DNA of 64,000 nucleotides from Orychophragmus violaceus (taxonomy: Eukaryota > Streptophyta > Magnoliopsida > Brassicales > Brassicaceae): positions 91,686,630-91,750,629 of the forward strand of contig CM058232.1 in NCBI GenBank assembly GCA_030180135.1. The letters run 5' to 3'. Positions 11,408 through 22,000 of this stretch are shown here, in pieces. The translations under genes were made by a program, and so were the position numbers. Within the stretch, counting starts at the first letter, position 1. The number at the start of each line of letters is the position of its first letter. The notes beneath the pieces were generated by a model. The model searched no databases, had not been told where the DNA came from, and saw only the letters and a program-made list of their open reading frames with translations.

Positions 11408-11725
11408 ATATTAGCGACTGCAGTTTTAGTCGCTAATCAGTCGCAGAACAAGATTCTGCGACTGATTAGCGACTAAAATAAGCAGTCGCTAAATGGTGCG
11501 TCGCTAAATATTTGAGTCGCAAAACAGTCGCTAAATAGCGACTAATTGGCGACTACAAAATAGACGTCGCAGTTTAGTCGCCAATTAGTCGCTAAATTGA
11601 GCGACCAATATGCGACAAATATGCGACTGAATATATTTAGTAACTAATCGGTCGCTAAATTTAGAGACCAATTAGCTACCAACTAGCGACTGATATAGCG
11701 ATTATTTTGCGACTGATTTTGCGAC
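11408..11725. repeat. Left subterminal repeats of CACTA-1
   Basis: Many copies of TAGCGACT and its complement AGTCGCTA occur in both orientations, spaced roughly 10-20 bp apart. Confidence 0.85.
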
Positions 11726-11889
11726 GGTTTTAAAAATTAACAAAAAAAATATATAAAAATAAAAATCATTAATTTTTTTATAAACAAAATACAAAATATA
11801 CAATATATATTTTATCCAAAAAACAATATATATACAAATATATACGTGATACATATATACATATACATATATATATATATACGTATATC

Positions 11890-12300
11890 CCTAAACTAAA
11901 GAAGACGACGCCGCCGATTGGGCCATGGAGTCGGATTTTCGTCACCACGGCACCACCTCAGCGCCGTCGGTCGTCCTATGGCTCTGTCTCCGCCGTCTTG
12001 AGCTTGTACTGGACGGATCTGCTCTTCCTTCTCCTCTGCGTTACGACCGTTCGATGGGGAAGCTCCACGGCGGCGACGAAGGTGGTTCGACAGCGCCTCC
12101 GCCGTAGGTCTCTGCTTCTTCTTCCTCTTCAACAACAGAAGATCCGGCGACGAGAGCCGTGGTCGAGCTCCGCTTCTTCTTCCTCTTCATCTCACGCTTC
12201 TCATCTGTCTTTGTCCGGCGTCGAGCTCCGCTTCTTCTTCCTCTTCATCTCGCAATTCTTTTCATCTTCAACCGGCGAAGAGAGCATCAATGGCCACTGA
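11890..12300. other. GC-richer insert in CACTA-1, possible captured fragment
   Basis: This segment differs in composition from the AT-rich surroundings and is open in several short frames on both strands (11896-12135 minus, 11998-12300 plus). CTCCGCTTCTTCTTCCTCTTC is directly repeated near 12168 and 12222. No domain was recognised. It could be the 5' end of a captured host gene or the remnant of an element gene. Confidence 0.35.
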
Positions 12301-13009
12301 CAGACTCGACATCAACCCAACCTGTTCTTCACGGATTAAAAGCGACATCTGCAATTTTTTGAAAACAGATCTGAGACTCAAAAACACATAACATACACTT
12401 CAAACACAGTTAAAATCGGCCATAGTTTTAAGGGTAAGTGAAGACGAAATATAAATTAAAGGTTGGGTTGTGGAAGAGAATTAGGGATTATGATGAAGGA
12501 AAGGTTTGAGAAATCAAAGAGATAGAGAAAGTCTCTTGGGTTGTGGAAGAGATTTACGCAGAAGAAAAGAAAAGAATGTTGAAAACAAAAAAATAAGATG
12601 AAAACCAAAAGAAAGATTTATGACCATTAGATTATAGGTTATCAACGGTTCAGATTTAAAAACAAGTGATCCTTGCCATTTGGGATTAGCCAATCAAAAC
12701 TAGCTTATTTTCTGCATATTTTTAAGCATTATAATAAATTTATTTTAGTTGTAAAACAATTGTGATTTAAAAAAATATTTGATAAATATTTCAACTATAA
12801 TTATCTTTATTTTTTATTTTCATGATTATATTTTAGTTTGTGGTTTTTAATCTAATTTTATTGTTTGAATATAAAATTAAAAATTAGTTTACAAATAATG
12901 TGAATAATTTAAAAGATTAGTAGATTAGTTGATGTAAAGTATATATATAATGGTTTAGATTTTTGTTTTATGTATGTATAATTAATGTTATATTTTGATT
13001 GTATAGTAT

Positions 13010-13925
13010 GATTAAAAGTTTAGGGTATAAAGTATAATTATATTGTTTAGGATATGTTTAGGGTTTAGAGTTATGAAATTCGTAAGTATTGAATTTTTAG
13101 TTGTGGATATATTATAAGAATTAGAGTTTTGTTGGTTAGGTTTTTGTTTGTAATTTAGGGTTTTAGGGTTTGTTTAGGGTTTAGGAGTTGTGGGTTTATT
13201 AGTTTTGATTATGTTATAGTATTTAAAAGATTATTAATAGAATTTTAGGGTTGTGTTTAGGGGTTAAGGTTTAGGCTTTGGGGGTTAGGGTTAAGGGTTT
13301 ATGTTTAGGGTTTAGGGTTTAGGGTTTAGGGTGTAGGGTTTAGAGTTTAAATATTAGTTATATGTATATGAATAAGAGTTAAAGGGTTGGAGTTTGAATC
13401 TTAGATTTGAATATATTATAGTAATTGAAATTTTGTTAATTATAATTTTATTTATACTTTAGAGTTTGAGGGTTTGTTTAAGGTTTAAGGAAAGAGTATA
13501 GGATATGCTTATTATAGTTTATGATTAAGAATTAGGTTTAGGGTATGATTATGGTTTATTGTATAGGTTTAAAAGATTTGTGTTTAAGGGTTTGGTGTAT
13601 AGGGTTTAGGGTTTGGGGGTTAGGGTTAGGGGTTTGTGTTTAGGGGTTTAGGGTTTGGGGTTTAGGATTTAGAGTTTAGGGGTTAGGGTTTGGGGTTTAG
13701 GGTTTGTGTTTAGGGGTTGGGGTTTAGGCTTTGGGATTTAGGATTTAGTGTTTGTGTTTAGGGGGTTTTAGAGTTTAGGGTTTTGAGTATGAGTTAGGGT
13801 TTTAGGGTTTAGGGTTTTTTATATTTTGATTTTATAGTTTATGAAAGATTTATAATATTTATATGTCGTAGTAATTGAAATGTTATTAATTAGAGTTTTA
13901 GGGTTTATTTAGGGTTTAGGGTTTT
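13010..13925 (+). repeat. Degenerate telomere-like TTTAGGG tract inside CACTA-1
   Basis: TTTAGGG and one- or two-base variants (TTTGGGG, TTAGGGG, TTTAGAG) recur for about 900 bp in one orientation, perfect over short runs near 13303-13340. A true telomere array would be uniform, so this is internal filler or an old telomere-derived patch. Confidence 0.8.
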
Positions 13926-13926
13926 G

Positions 13927-14345
13927 AAGGCGACTGAATAGCGACTGAATAGCGACTGTTTGGCGACTGAATAGCGACTGTTATGCGACCACCATTTAGC
14001 GACTTATTAATAGTCGCTTATTAGTCGCTAAATAGCGACTGTTATGCGACTGAATAATTTGGTCGCTAAATAGCGACTGATGTGCGACTAATATTATTGG
14101 GTCACTAAATAGTCGCGGAGTAGTCGCTAAATAGCGACTGTTATGCGACCACCATTTAGCGACTTATTTATAGTCGCATATCAGTCGCTAAATAGCGACT
14201 GTTATGCGACTGAATAATTTGGTCGCTAAATAGCGACTGATGTGCGACTAATATGTTTTGGTCGCTAAATAGTCGCAGAATAGTCGCCGTTTAGTCGCTA
14301 AATTTAGCGACTACGAAATCAGTCGCTAAAACCAGTCGCTAATAT
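13927..14345. repeat. Right subterminal repeats of CACTA-1
   Basis: AATAGCGACTG and GTCGCTAAAT words are packed at high density. A ~125-bp segment is itself duplicated in tandem (about 13975-14090 and 14125-14265), sharing TTATGCGACCACCATTTAGC. Confidence 0.85.
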
Positions 14346-14392
14346 CATGTTTTCTTGTAGTGATATGCATTCGATAACAAGTTTCTGAGGCA

Positions 14393-14429
14393 GTGTCGAT
14401 CGAAACAACATGTGCATCGATCGACACAG
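14393..14429. repeat. CGATCG palindrome pair in the Copia LTR
   Basis: Two half-sites, GTGTCGATCGAAAC and GTGCATCGATCGACAC, lie close together. The first has a damaged right arm. Confidence 0.75.
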
Positions 14430-14845
14430 ATCGTGGACCAAAATAGCGATTTTGGTTTATGACTTAATTAACCACGGTTTGAGTCTTGGTTAATCAGGTC
14501 ATGGTAAAAGCCAATATATATATGATATTTGGTCGACTTTTACAAACACCAGACCTAATTCACAGCCACCAGAAAGAAACTGAAACCCTCTGAGAGATCC
14601 GATCTCTAAACGGCACTAGCATCATGTCTGTTCCAGTTTGTGTGAGTGTGGATACCAGTAGAGGCGCAGCATTTGAGGCGCTAATCAATCTTGAATACCT
14701 AATCATCTTCCGCTGCATAACTTTCCAGGTATCTTCGAGATCTGATGTAGATTCAATGATATAAACATGAACCCTAGATCCTAGGCTATGGAATTCAGAC
14801 TTAGGGTTGCCTAATTGGATTAGGAACTGCTAGAAATTCCTTCAG

Positions 14846-14857
14846 TGGTATCAGAGC
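14846..14857 (+). other. Primer-binding site of the decayed Copia
   Basis: TGGTATCAGAGC lies one base after the LTR end and matches initiator tRNA-Met complements. GATA follows. Confidence 0.9.
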
Positions 14858-14861
14858 GATA

Positions 14862-16030
14862 GGGTTCCATTGAATCTGTAGCATGTTGATTAGATTGGTT
14901 AAATCTAGATCATTGTATATTGGATATATGCATGCTAAATTGAATTTTTATCAAAGTAATCTAGTTTAGGTTTTTGTTCAAAATCGTATGCGCTGCTAGG
15001 GTTGATTGGCATCGATCGACACAAGGCGAAAACCCGAACATAATTTTGCCATGTGACGATCGACGCAAGAGTTGTGTCGGTCGACACAGACCTTGCGATT
15101 CGGATAATCGGTTCAATTGGATTGGACCGGTTATCGCGCTTGGTTAAAACTGGCTAAATTGGTTCGATTGGATGAATCGGTTAAATTGGATTGGACCGGT
15201 TATCGCAATTGGTTTAAACCGGTTTGATCGGTTAAATGCGGTCTGATTGAATTGGGTTAATGTCGATCGACACAAGTGTTGTGTCGATCGACACTGACCG
15301 GTTATCAAAACCGGGTCAATTGGATTGATCGGTTATCGCAATTTGGTTTTGGTAGAATTGTGTCGACCGACACTAAAGTAGTGTCGGTCGATACATGATC
15401 AAAAGGTTTCGGTTATTGAACTTGAAATCACAGAACCAAACCAAAATAAATCCAATTCTTAGAATAATTAAAACTTAATAAAATTAGTTGTTTTAATTAA
15501 TTATAATCCTTCTAAGATACATATATGATGTGTATATTAGATTAAAAGTTCTGTTCCTCAACTAAATATCAAGTAATCCTTGATGTCTTTCCAATCTTGT
15601 CAATTGTCAAGACTCTTTTCATTGTGCGATAGACTTGCAGTGCGAGATGTCCACAATTACATGAGTAAGACAGGAGGTAATCGTGTTGAGGGACTTGCAG
15701 TGCAAGACATCAACAATTACATGACTCAAAAGATTGGTTTACTTGAATGGGCCATCAAAATCGTTTTGGGCCCAAAGACATCAGGTGGATTGGACATGAG
15801 ATGTCAGTCCACAACTAAGAGTTATATTGGATATAACTAGCAAAGAGTTGCTTACTTAGATAGCTAAAATTTGGGCGATAGCCAGTGGCTCACTCAAGTT
15901 TCAGTGAAGTATGGGTCTTGGATCATTATATTCATTTGAGGAAACATTGTCTTGAATATAATGCGAGTCTTCTTAATAGTTAAGATTTTCTCATTTCTTG
16001 AACATCATAACTAAACCTCTCTTGTTTTCA
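14862..16030 (+). other. Leader of the decayed Copia with several palindrome pairs
   Basis: No convincing coding frame lies upstream of gag. The leader contains paired CGATCG palindromes at 15009-15088, 15261-15294 and 15360-15395, embedded in a region of repeated GGTTATCGCAATTGG- and ACCGGTT-type words. The equivalent leader of the intact Copia (55203-56756) also carries these pairs. Confidence 0.65.
15261..15294. repeat. CGATCG palindrome pair, near-perfect copy
   Basis: TGTCGATCGACA and GTGTCGATCGACAC flank a short AGTGTT spacer. This is one of the cleanest examples in the window. Confidence 0.85.
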
Positions 16031-17404
16031 GCTATGTTTAGCACAAACCATCATAACAATTTCTCCCTGCGATCCGTCCTTGAGAAGGACAAGTTAAATG
16101 GATCCAACTTTCTTGAATGGTATCGGAACTTGAGAATTGTTCTCAAATAGGAGAAGCAGGACTATGTCCTTGAGAAAGTTCTCCCCAAGAAGTACTGAGC
16201 CAATGCCTGGCAGTCAGAGAAGGATGCTTGGGATAAGCATTCTAATGATGTGGTCGATGTGTGTTGTCTAATGTTGGCTACCATGAACTCGGACTTGCAG
16301 AAGCAATATGAGTACGTGGAGTCGCCAATAGAGATGATCACTGGCCTGAAAATTATGTTTCAGGAGCAGGTACGAACTCAGAGATACCAGACAGTTAAGT
16401 CGCTAATTGAGTGCAAGCTACAAAAGGACGGACCAGTTAGTCCTCATGTCATTAAGATGATGGGTTAGATGATAACCTGGGGAAACTGGATTGTCCCATT
16501 AGCCAAGAGTTGGCTACTGACATCATGCCGCAGTCACTGCCGTCAAGCTATGATCAGTTTGTTATGAACTATAACATGAACAACTTGACGAAGACGTTGA
16601 CTGAATTGCATGGGATGCTGAAAACTGCTGAAACTAACATCAAGAAGGACACCCCAAATGTCCTTATGGTACAAAAGGGTAAAAAGTTTAAGAAACTTGG
16701 TAAGAACAAAGGTGATGGCAAGACGAGCTCGATTGTGAATCCAAGCGAGTCTAACCATGTTCCTAAGGTTAAAACCGGTCCTTCTAAAGATGATAAGTGC
16801 CATTATTGTAATGGTTATGGGCATTTGAAAAGAAACTGCAATAAATTCCTGGAAGATTATGAGAAGCTGAAGAAGACGTACGAGACTTCTTCTTCAGGGC
16901 CTAAGAAATAGTAGGACTTTGGAGAAAGGACAAGTGGATCTACGCATGGGAATGGAGCAAGAGTTGCTGCATTAGCCGTAGGAATATTTCATTTGTTTTG
17001 CTTCATGACATGTTTTGGAATTTAAGAACTGCTACTATGTACCTGCTATGAGCAGAAATATTATTTCTATTCTTTGTTTGGATATGGAAGGATATCAGTT
17101 TTCAAATTAAGAATAAGTGTTATTCATTTGATTACAATGATATATTTTATAGTAGCAGTCCATTAGAGAATGGACTTTATATTCTAAACCAAAACGTGCC
17201 TAACTATAACATTAGTACCAAGAGATTCAAGTCAAATGATACGAATCAAACTTTTTCTCTGGCATTGTCGTTTGGGCCACATAAATGAGAACGGATTCAG
17301 AAGATCCATAATGATGGGCTTTTGGGCTCATTTGATTATGAATCATAATGAGAAATGCAAATCTTGTTTATTGGGTAAAATGACGAAGGCCCCTTTCAAC
17401 AAAA

Positions 17405-17455
17405 GGTAGTGTCGATCGACACAAAATGTGCATCGATCGTCACAGGTCACGAACG
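17405..17455. repeat. Palindrome pair inserted in Copia integrase sequence
   Basis: An extra ~50 bp, containing GTGTCGATCGACAC and GCATCGATCGTCAC, separates codons for APFNK from codons for NERASDLL. Those codons are adjacent (one residue apart) in the intact Copia, so this is extra DNA rather than a diverged stretch. Confidence 0.85.
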
Positions 17456-18116
17456 AACAAAATGAAAGGGCCAGTGACTTATTGGGCTTTATACATACGG
17501 ATGTGTATGGCCCGATGAGCCCAAGTGCTAGAGGAAACTTTCAGTACTTCATTACCTTTACTGATATTTTCAGTAGGTGTGGTTATATCCATTTAATGAG
17601 ACATAAATCGGAATCTTTTGAAAAATTCAAGAGTTCCAGAATGAAGTACATAATCAACTTGGAAAAAGTATTAAAGCTCTACGATAAGTTCGTGAAGGTG
17701 GATACTTGAGCTAAGAATTCAGTGATCATCCGAGAGATTGTGGAATTGTTTCACAACTCACTCCTCCTGAATCGGACTTTATTAGATATGGTTCGACCAA
17801 TGATGAGTCACTCAGATCTTCCATCATCCTTCTGGGAATACGCTCTAGAAACGTCTGCGTTTAAACTAAATAGGGTTCCATCAAAATCAGTTACGAAGAG
17901 ACTACATGAGATTTGGAATGGAGATGTTCCTGATTTGTTTTTCATGAAGATTTGGGGTTGTGAGGCTTATGAAAAATGTTTAATCTCTGATAAGCTCGCA
18001 TCCAAGTCTGATGAATGCTACTTAATTGGTTATCCTAAGGAGACCAAGGCATGTTACTTTTACTCCCATCGATCAAATTAATGGGTATTTGATACACATT
18101 AATATACGTGTTTAGA

Positions 18117-18200
18117 GGGTGTGTCGATCGACGCAAGTGTTGTGTCGATCGATGCAAGGCGAAGAACGACACAATTGACTGTGTTTTTTCCTGAGAAAGA
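18117..18200. repeat. Second palindrome pair inserted in Copia pol
   Basis: GTGTCGATCGACGC and GTGTCGATCGATGC, followed by AAGGCGAA, lie between the codons equivalent to the NFLE and EFLSKKDSG parts of the intact protein. The extra segment is roughly 80 bp, includes an A/T-rich tail, and happens to stay open in frame. Confidence 0.8.
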
Positions 18201-19350
18201 TTTTCTTTCCAGGAATAACAGTGGGAGTAAAGTACAACTCGAAGAAATTCGAAAATTCGAGGAAGAGCAGCAGTTGGATCTACAAAGAGTTGTAGAACCC
18301 ACACCTGTGGTGCCTGAAGTTCGCAAATCCGAGAGGATTCGTCACGAACCCGAGAAATTTGGATTTCTCATGACCAATTGCCATGATCTATTGATCATAG
18401 ACAATGACGAGTATGCGACTTTTGAAGAAGCAATGATGGGCCTTGACTCCGAAAAGTGGCTGAAAGCCGCTGAATCCGAAATGGGATCTATGTCACAGAA
18501 CCAAGTATGGACTTTGGTTCATTTACCCGATGGTGTAAAAACCATTAAGTGTAAATGGATTTTCAAGAAGAAAATTGACGTAGATGGTAATATTCAGATA
18601 TACAAAGCTAGGTTGGTGACAAAAGGTTTCAAGCAAATTCATGGTATTGACTATGAAGAAACCTATTCCCCAGTCACCATGCTTAAGTCCATTCGGATTC
18701 TCCTAGCAACCGCCACTCATAATGGTTATGAGATCTGGCAGATGGATGTAAAAACAGTTTTCCTTAATGGAATTCTGGAAAAGGATGTGTACATGACACA
18801 ACCTGAAGTTATTCATTGATCCTAATGAAGCTAGGAGGGTATGCAAGCTTCATCGGTCTATTTGTGGATTGAAGCAAGCATCTCGGAGTTGGAATCTTCG
18901 TTTTGATGAAGCAGTCAAAAGGTTTAACTTCATCAGGAACGAAGAGGAACCGTGTGTTTACAAGATGACTAGTGGGAGCGCAGTTGCATTTCTGGTATTG
19001 TGTGTTGATAACATACTGCTTCTCGGAAATGAAGTTCCATTGTTCAGTCTGTTAAGACTTTACTCGAAAGTTGCTTTTCGATAAAAGCATGGGAGAAGCC
19101 GTGTACATTCTTGGAATAAGAATATATAGAGATAGATTGGACAAGGTAATTGGATTGTGTCAAGATACTTATATTGATAAGGTCTTGCACAGGTCTAGTA
19201 TGGATGATTCCAAGAAGGGCTTCATGCCAATGACTCTTGGCATTACTCTTAGCAAGACGCAGTGTCCTTCGACGCATGCTGAGCAAGAACACATGAGGTT
19301 CAGACAACTACTATAGGCATTAGATGTCTTAAGATGTAATCTTAATTTTA

Positions 19351-20163
19351 GTGGGAGTTGTTGTTATTAATTTTAGTTATGATATGACGTTCATGTAAAC
19401 ATAATTTGATTATGTTAATGAACTCTGACATCATTATTATTTAATTATGTTATTAAATAATAGTCCCAAAGTAATTTATGACATTTTATAGGTCATCAAG
19501 TATGTGACTTGATCATGAAACCCTATAAATGATAAATGACATAAATTATGTTGGTCCCTAGTCAAGGTTGTTAAAGTGGGACATTAACAACCGCGTGAGA
19601 CTAGTATGTGATGTGACTGATGACTATGTTTCATGGAGTCATTAATAAGAGTATTAAAGTCAATCACATAGATATGTGTTGGAGAACACAGGATCGGACA
19701 TGACCCACTAATGAAAACTCCACATGATAGTTATATAATTGTCATAAGAGTTTTCATTACGACTATAGAGTATAGTCCTTAGACCTGAGCTCATCATGTT
19801 TTCTTACATATGAATTGGTCCGCTTTAACCTTGTCAAACGTCAGCCGTAACTGGTGACTATAAAGGCATTGATTGGGCGTATCATGAAGTGTGTGAAGGA
19901 ACAGGGATGGAACAAGATGAGATTTGTCCCTCCTATATAACAGGAGATAAATATCTCAGGGCCCATCGAAGATTTGATACTGAGAAATGTGCGGCCGCAC
20001 TCAAACGAGGTGATTGTCAGTCGTTTGTCTTGTCAGTATAAATCGGAGTTCGATGAACATGATTTTGGCTTAATAAGGATGACACGGATCTTGCCTTATG
20101 TCAGATCGAGATATAGAGACGAAGGGATTATGGGAATAGATGATTCCAGTACAAGTGAGAGAT
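19351..20163 (+). other. 3' untranslated region and purine tract of the decayed Copia
   Basis: No gene is present. The region aligns with 50384-51224 of the intact Copia in reverse, sharing AGTGGGAGTT near the stop and GACCTATAAA-like words. CAAGTGAGAGAT at about 20151-20162 is the likely purine tract just before the LTR. Confidence 0.75.
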
Positions 20164-20219
20164 TGTTGGGAATGTCCTGAAATCACACTTGTAATCACTC
20201 TAGAGATAGTTGTGTTGTC
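20164..20219 (+). repeat. Copia 3' LTR fragment, cut after 56 bp
   Basis: It matches 11152-11207 almost perfectly, then switches abruptly at TC (20218-20219) to ATHILA-type LTR-B sequence. Confidence 0.88.
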
Positions 20220-20401
20220 AACAGTGAACTCTGTCTCTCGGCCAAATACTCCAATTAGCTCCAGAAAGTGCCATAATCACTACATATGCTCCAAATGTGC
20301 TTGTACCTAATAAATACCTGAAAAGACTCTAAAACATAGTAAAAGACTCGATAAATAACACATATACCATGGTTAAAATCCCTAAAATCCATGGTATATC
20401 A
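20220..20401 (-). repeat. LTR-B fragment, duplicate of 35800-35981
   Basis: This is the terminal ~180 bp of LTR-B, ending CCATGGTATATCA, then attgt and gag. The same junction occurs at 35981/35982, so the nested insertion was already present before duplication. Confidence 0.88.
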
Positions 20402-21762
20402 ATTGTCTCCATCTTACTCTCATGAGCAGTGGCTGCAGGAGGAGTCTGATAAGACGAAGATCCATAGGTTCTATGAGTACCTTGTCCAAAAGGCTTCTGA
20501 AAACCACTAGTCTGTCCAAAACCAGCTGAGTTCTGATTGCCTGCGAAGGCACTCTTCTGTCCTCCATTGAAGAATCTGTTTCCCTTCTGATTACCAAATC
20601 TGTTACCTTGGAAACCAGATCCTCCAATGTAATTTACATCTTCTTCCTGAGTGTCCTCTTCAGTCTGAATTACCTCTACATCTTGGGCAAAGTGGACATC
20701 CTTCTTACCAGCCAGGAGATTGCAAATTGTGTCCAGCTTAGATCTAAATTCAGCCATTTCTGAATTCTCTACACTTCCACCAGATTTCTTCCTCCTATCA
20801 TCCATAGTCTTGCAACTGTTGCTGCTCACTAAGTTCTCAATCAACTGCTTAGCTTGTGCAAAAGTCCTTGTGTTGAAGTTTGCATTACTGGAGTTATCCA
20901 GCGCAGACTAATATGGCAGATCTATGCCTCTGAAGAAAATACCTAGCAATGTGACCTCAGTGAATCCATGGTGTGGGCAGTCACGCTGGTACTTCCTGAA
21001 TCTCATCCAAGCAGTCTTAAGAGGCTCAGTAGGACCTTGGGTAAATGTCAGAATGTCCTGTCTGGACTGATCGGAACGCGCATCATCATAGAAGTGACGC
21101 AGAAACTCACTCTTCAGGGCTGCCCAAGTATCAAACTGCCCAGGTGGCAGTTGCTTCAGCCATGCAGCAGCGTCTCCAGCGAGACTGTATGGAAAGAGTT
21201 TAAGGAACAGATAATCCTGGCAGACTCCATCATACTTCATGCCATTGATTAGGTCCTCAAACTGATCAATGTGATCCATAGGATGCTCCGTGGGATGACC
21301 ATTGAAAGCATTCTGTCTCATCAGCGAGTAGTAGATGGTCTTGATCTCAAAGTCATCCCTCTCAAAACCAGGAAGTACTAGAGCTGACCGGTTTGCATGA
21401 AACTCATACGGTCTGTTGTAGTCAGCTAAAGTCCTCTCATGGACAACCATCTGTCTGTTTTGGGCCGGTCTTTGACCTTGGTTCTGCTCCTGTTGCGGTT
21501 GCTCAGGAGGATCAGGGATTACATTCCCTTCAGCATCAATCCGTTGCCCAGCAGCATTGTACGGATTGTTGTCTCGGTCCCTCAGGGTACCTTGAGCATC
21601 AGGCATAATGATTAACTTCTGTACCACCATCCTTGCTCTTCTTTCTCTTCTGTTAGTCCTCTCAAGACGTCCAAGTTCTTCAAGTCCGAGATTAACGAGG
21701 TTCAGGTTCTGATTACTTCGAGTTTCACGCGTCTGCATAAACTGTCTGTAATAGTCAAGCAA
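20402..21762 (-). pseudogene. ATHILA-type gag, second copy with a premature stop
   Basis: It is nearly identical to the gag at 35982-37342. A C-to-T change turns a Gln codon into TAG at 20908-20910 (context PY-stop-SA), which splits the frame into 20908-21762 and the downstream part. It contains the Retrotrans_gag-type core (AAAWLKQLPPGQFDTWAALKSEFLRHF and DILTFTQGPTEPLKTAWMRFRKYQRDCPHHGF). The 3' end is interrupted by the LTR-B remnant. No CCHC zinc knuckle is seen. Confidence 0.85.
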
Positions 21763-21849
21763 CGATCGATGCTAGCAGTGCAACGATCGATTCAATCTCA
21801 GAATCGCCTAGTGACGATCGACACAAAGGTGCAACGATCGACGCAAAGC
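21758..21849. repeat. CGATCG palindrome cluster upstream of gag (copy 1)
   Basis: Four half-sites (GCAACGATCGATGC, GCAACGATCGATTC, GTGACGATCGACAC and GCAACGATCGACGC) lie immediately upstream of gag. They put an in-frame TAG just ahead of the first gag codons. Confidence 0.85.
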
Positions 21850-21976
21850 AAAATCGGTACCTGCGACAGAGAGAAAACAGAGAGAAATCAGTAACTTAAA
21901 ATAAAAACAAAACAAAACGAAAAAAAAAAAATCCTAGTAAAAACCCTAAGTTCGATCCTATCGAAGACTCTAAGAG

Positions 21977-21994
21977 TCCCCGGCAACGGCGCCA
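21977..21994 (-). other. Primer-binding site (tRNA-Asp type), copy 1
   Basis: The minus strand reads TGGCGCCGTTGCCGGGGA, a few bases after the LTR-A end. This sequence is typical of ATHILA/Tat-lineage elements. Confidence 0.92.
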
Positions 21995-22000
21995 AAAACT

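Larger units (their letters stand above)
11391..14362. mobile_element. Non-autonomous CACTA (En/Spm) transposon, 2972 bp
   Basis: The ends are CACTACAAGAAAACA and TGTTTTCTTGTAGTG, with inverted-repeat similarity continuing inward through ATATTAGCGACTG and TTTTAG. A 3-bp duplication ata flanks both ends (11388-11390 and 14363-14365), as expected for CACTA. Dense subterminal GCGACT words, which would be transposase-binding repeats, fill about 300-400 bp at each end. No transposase frame is present. The centre holds a GC-richer stretch (11900-12300) and a telomere-like tract. Confidence 0.93.
11152..14844 (+). repeat. 5' LTR of the decayed Copia, split by a CACTA element
   Basis: The LTR consists of 11152-11390 and 14366-14844, about 720 bp without the insertion. 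The ends TGTTGGGAAT and ATTCCTTCA are approximate inverted repeats. The primer site follows one base later. The LTR carries one CGATCG palindrome pair (14393-14429). Confidence 0.82.
16033..19350 (+). pseudogene. Broken Copia gag-pol polyprotein gene
   Basis: It aligns collinearly with the intact 1325-residue protein at 51225-55202. Gag begins near 16033 (FSLRSVLEKDKLNGSNF), with frame breaks to 16911. The zinc knuckle CHYCNGYGHLKRNC is at about 16798-16840. Most of the protease is deleted. The pre-integrase and integrase parts (17330-18080) keep HTDVYGPM. RT (18380-19085) keeps KARLVTKGF and QMDVKTVFLNG, but the YVDD motif is changed to CVDN. Roughly 200 residues, including RNase H, are deleted near 19300, so EHMR jumps almost directly to the C-terminal VGIR-like end. 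Stops, frameshifts and two extra palindrome-bearing segments (17405-17455 and 18117-18200) also break it. Confidence 0.9.
11152..20219 (+). mobile_element. Decayed Copia retrotransposon, truncated at its 3' LTR
   Basis: The order is: 5' LTR starting TGTTGGGAAT (11152) and holding a CACTA element, primer site at 14846, leader, broken gag-pol (16033-19350), a long 3' untranslated region, a purine-rich tract (about 20150-20162), then only the first ~56 bp of the 3' LTR. The start of the 3' LTR matches 11152-11207 almost perfectly. The element is a close relative of the intact Copia at 49689-57452: gag, pol and the long 3' region align along their lengths. It is inserted in the RT region of a LINE. 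The 3' duplication is lost. Confidence 0.88.

Noticed and set aside
11896..12300. Possible host gene inside CACTA-1
   Set aside because: No domain was recognised and short frames overlap on both strands. It is kept only as a possible captured fragment.
13010..13925. Interstitial telomere or chromosome-fusion scar
   Set aside because: The TTTAGGG tract is degenerate and lies wholly within a CACTA element with intact ends.
21758..21849. Palindrome pairs as intrinsic terminators or tRNA-like structures
   Set aside because: They lack a T-run or cloverleaf and are short dyads with a conserved core, not variable stems.
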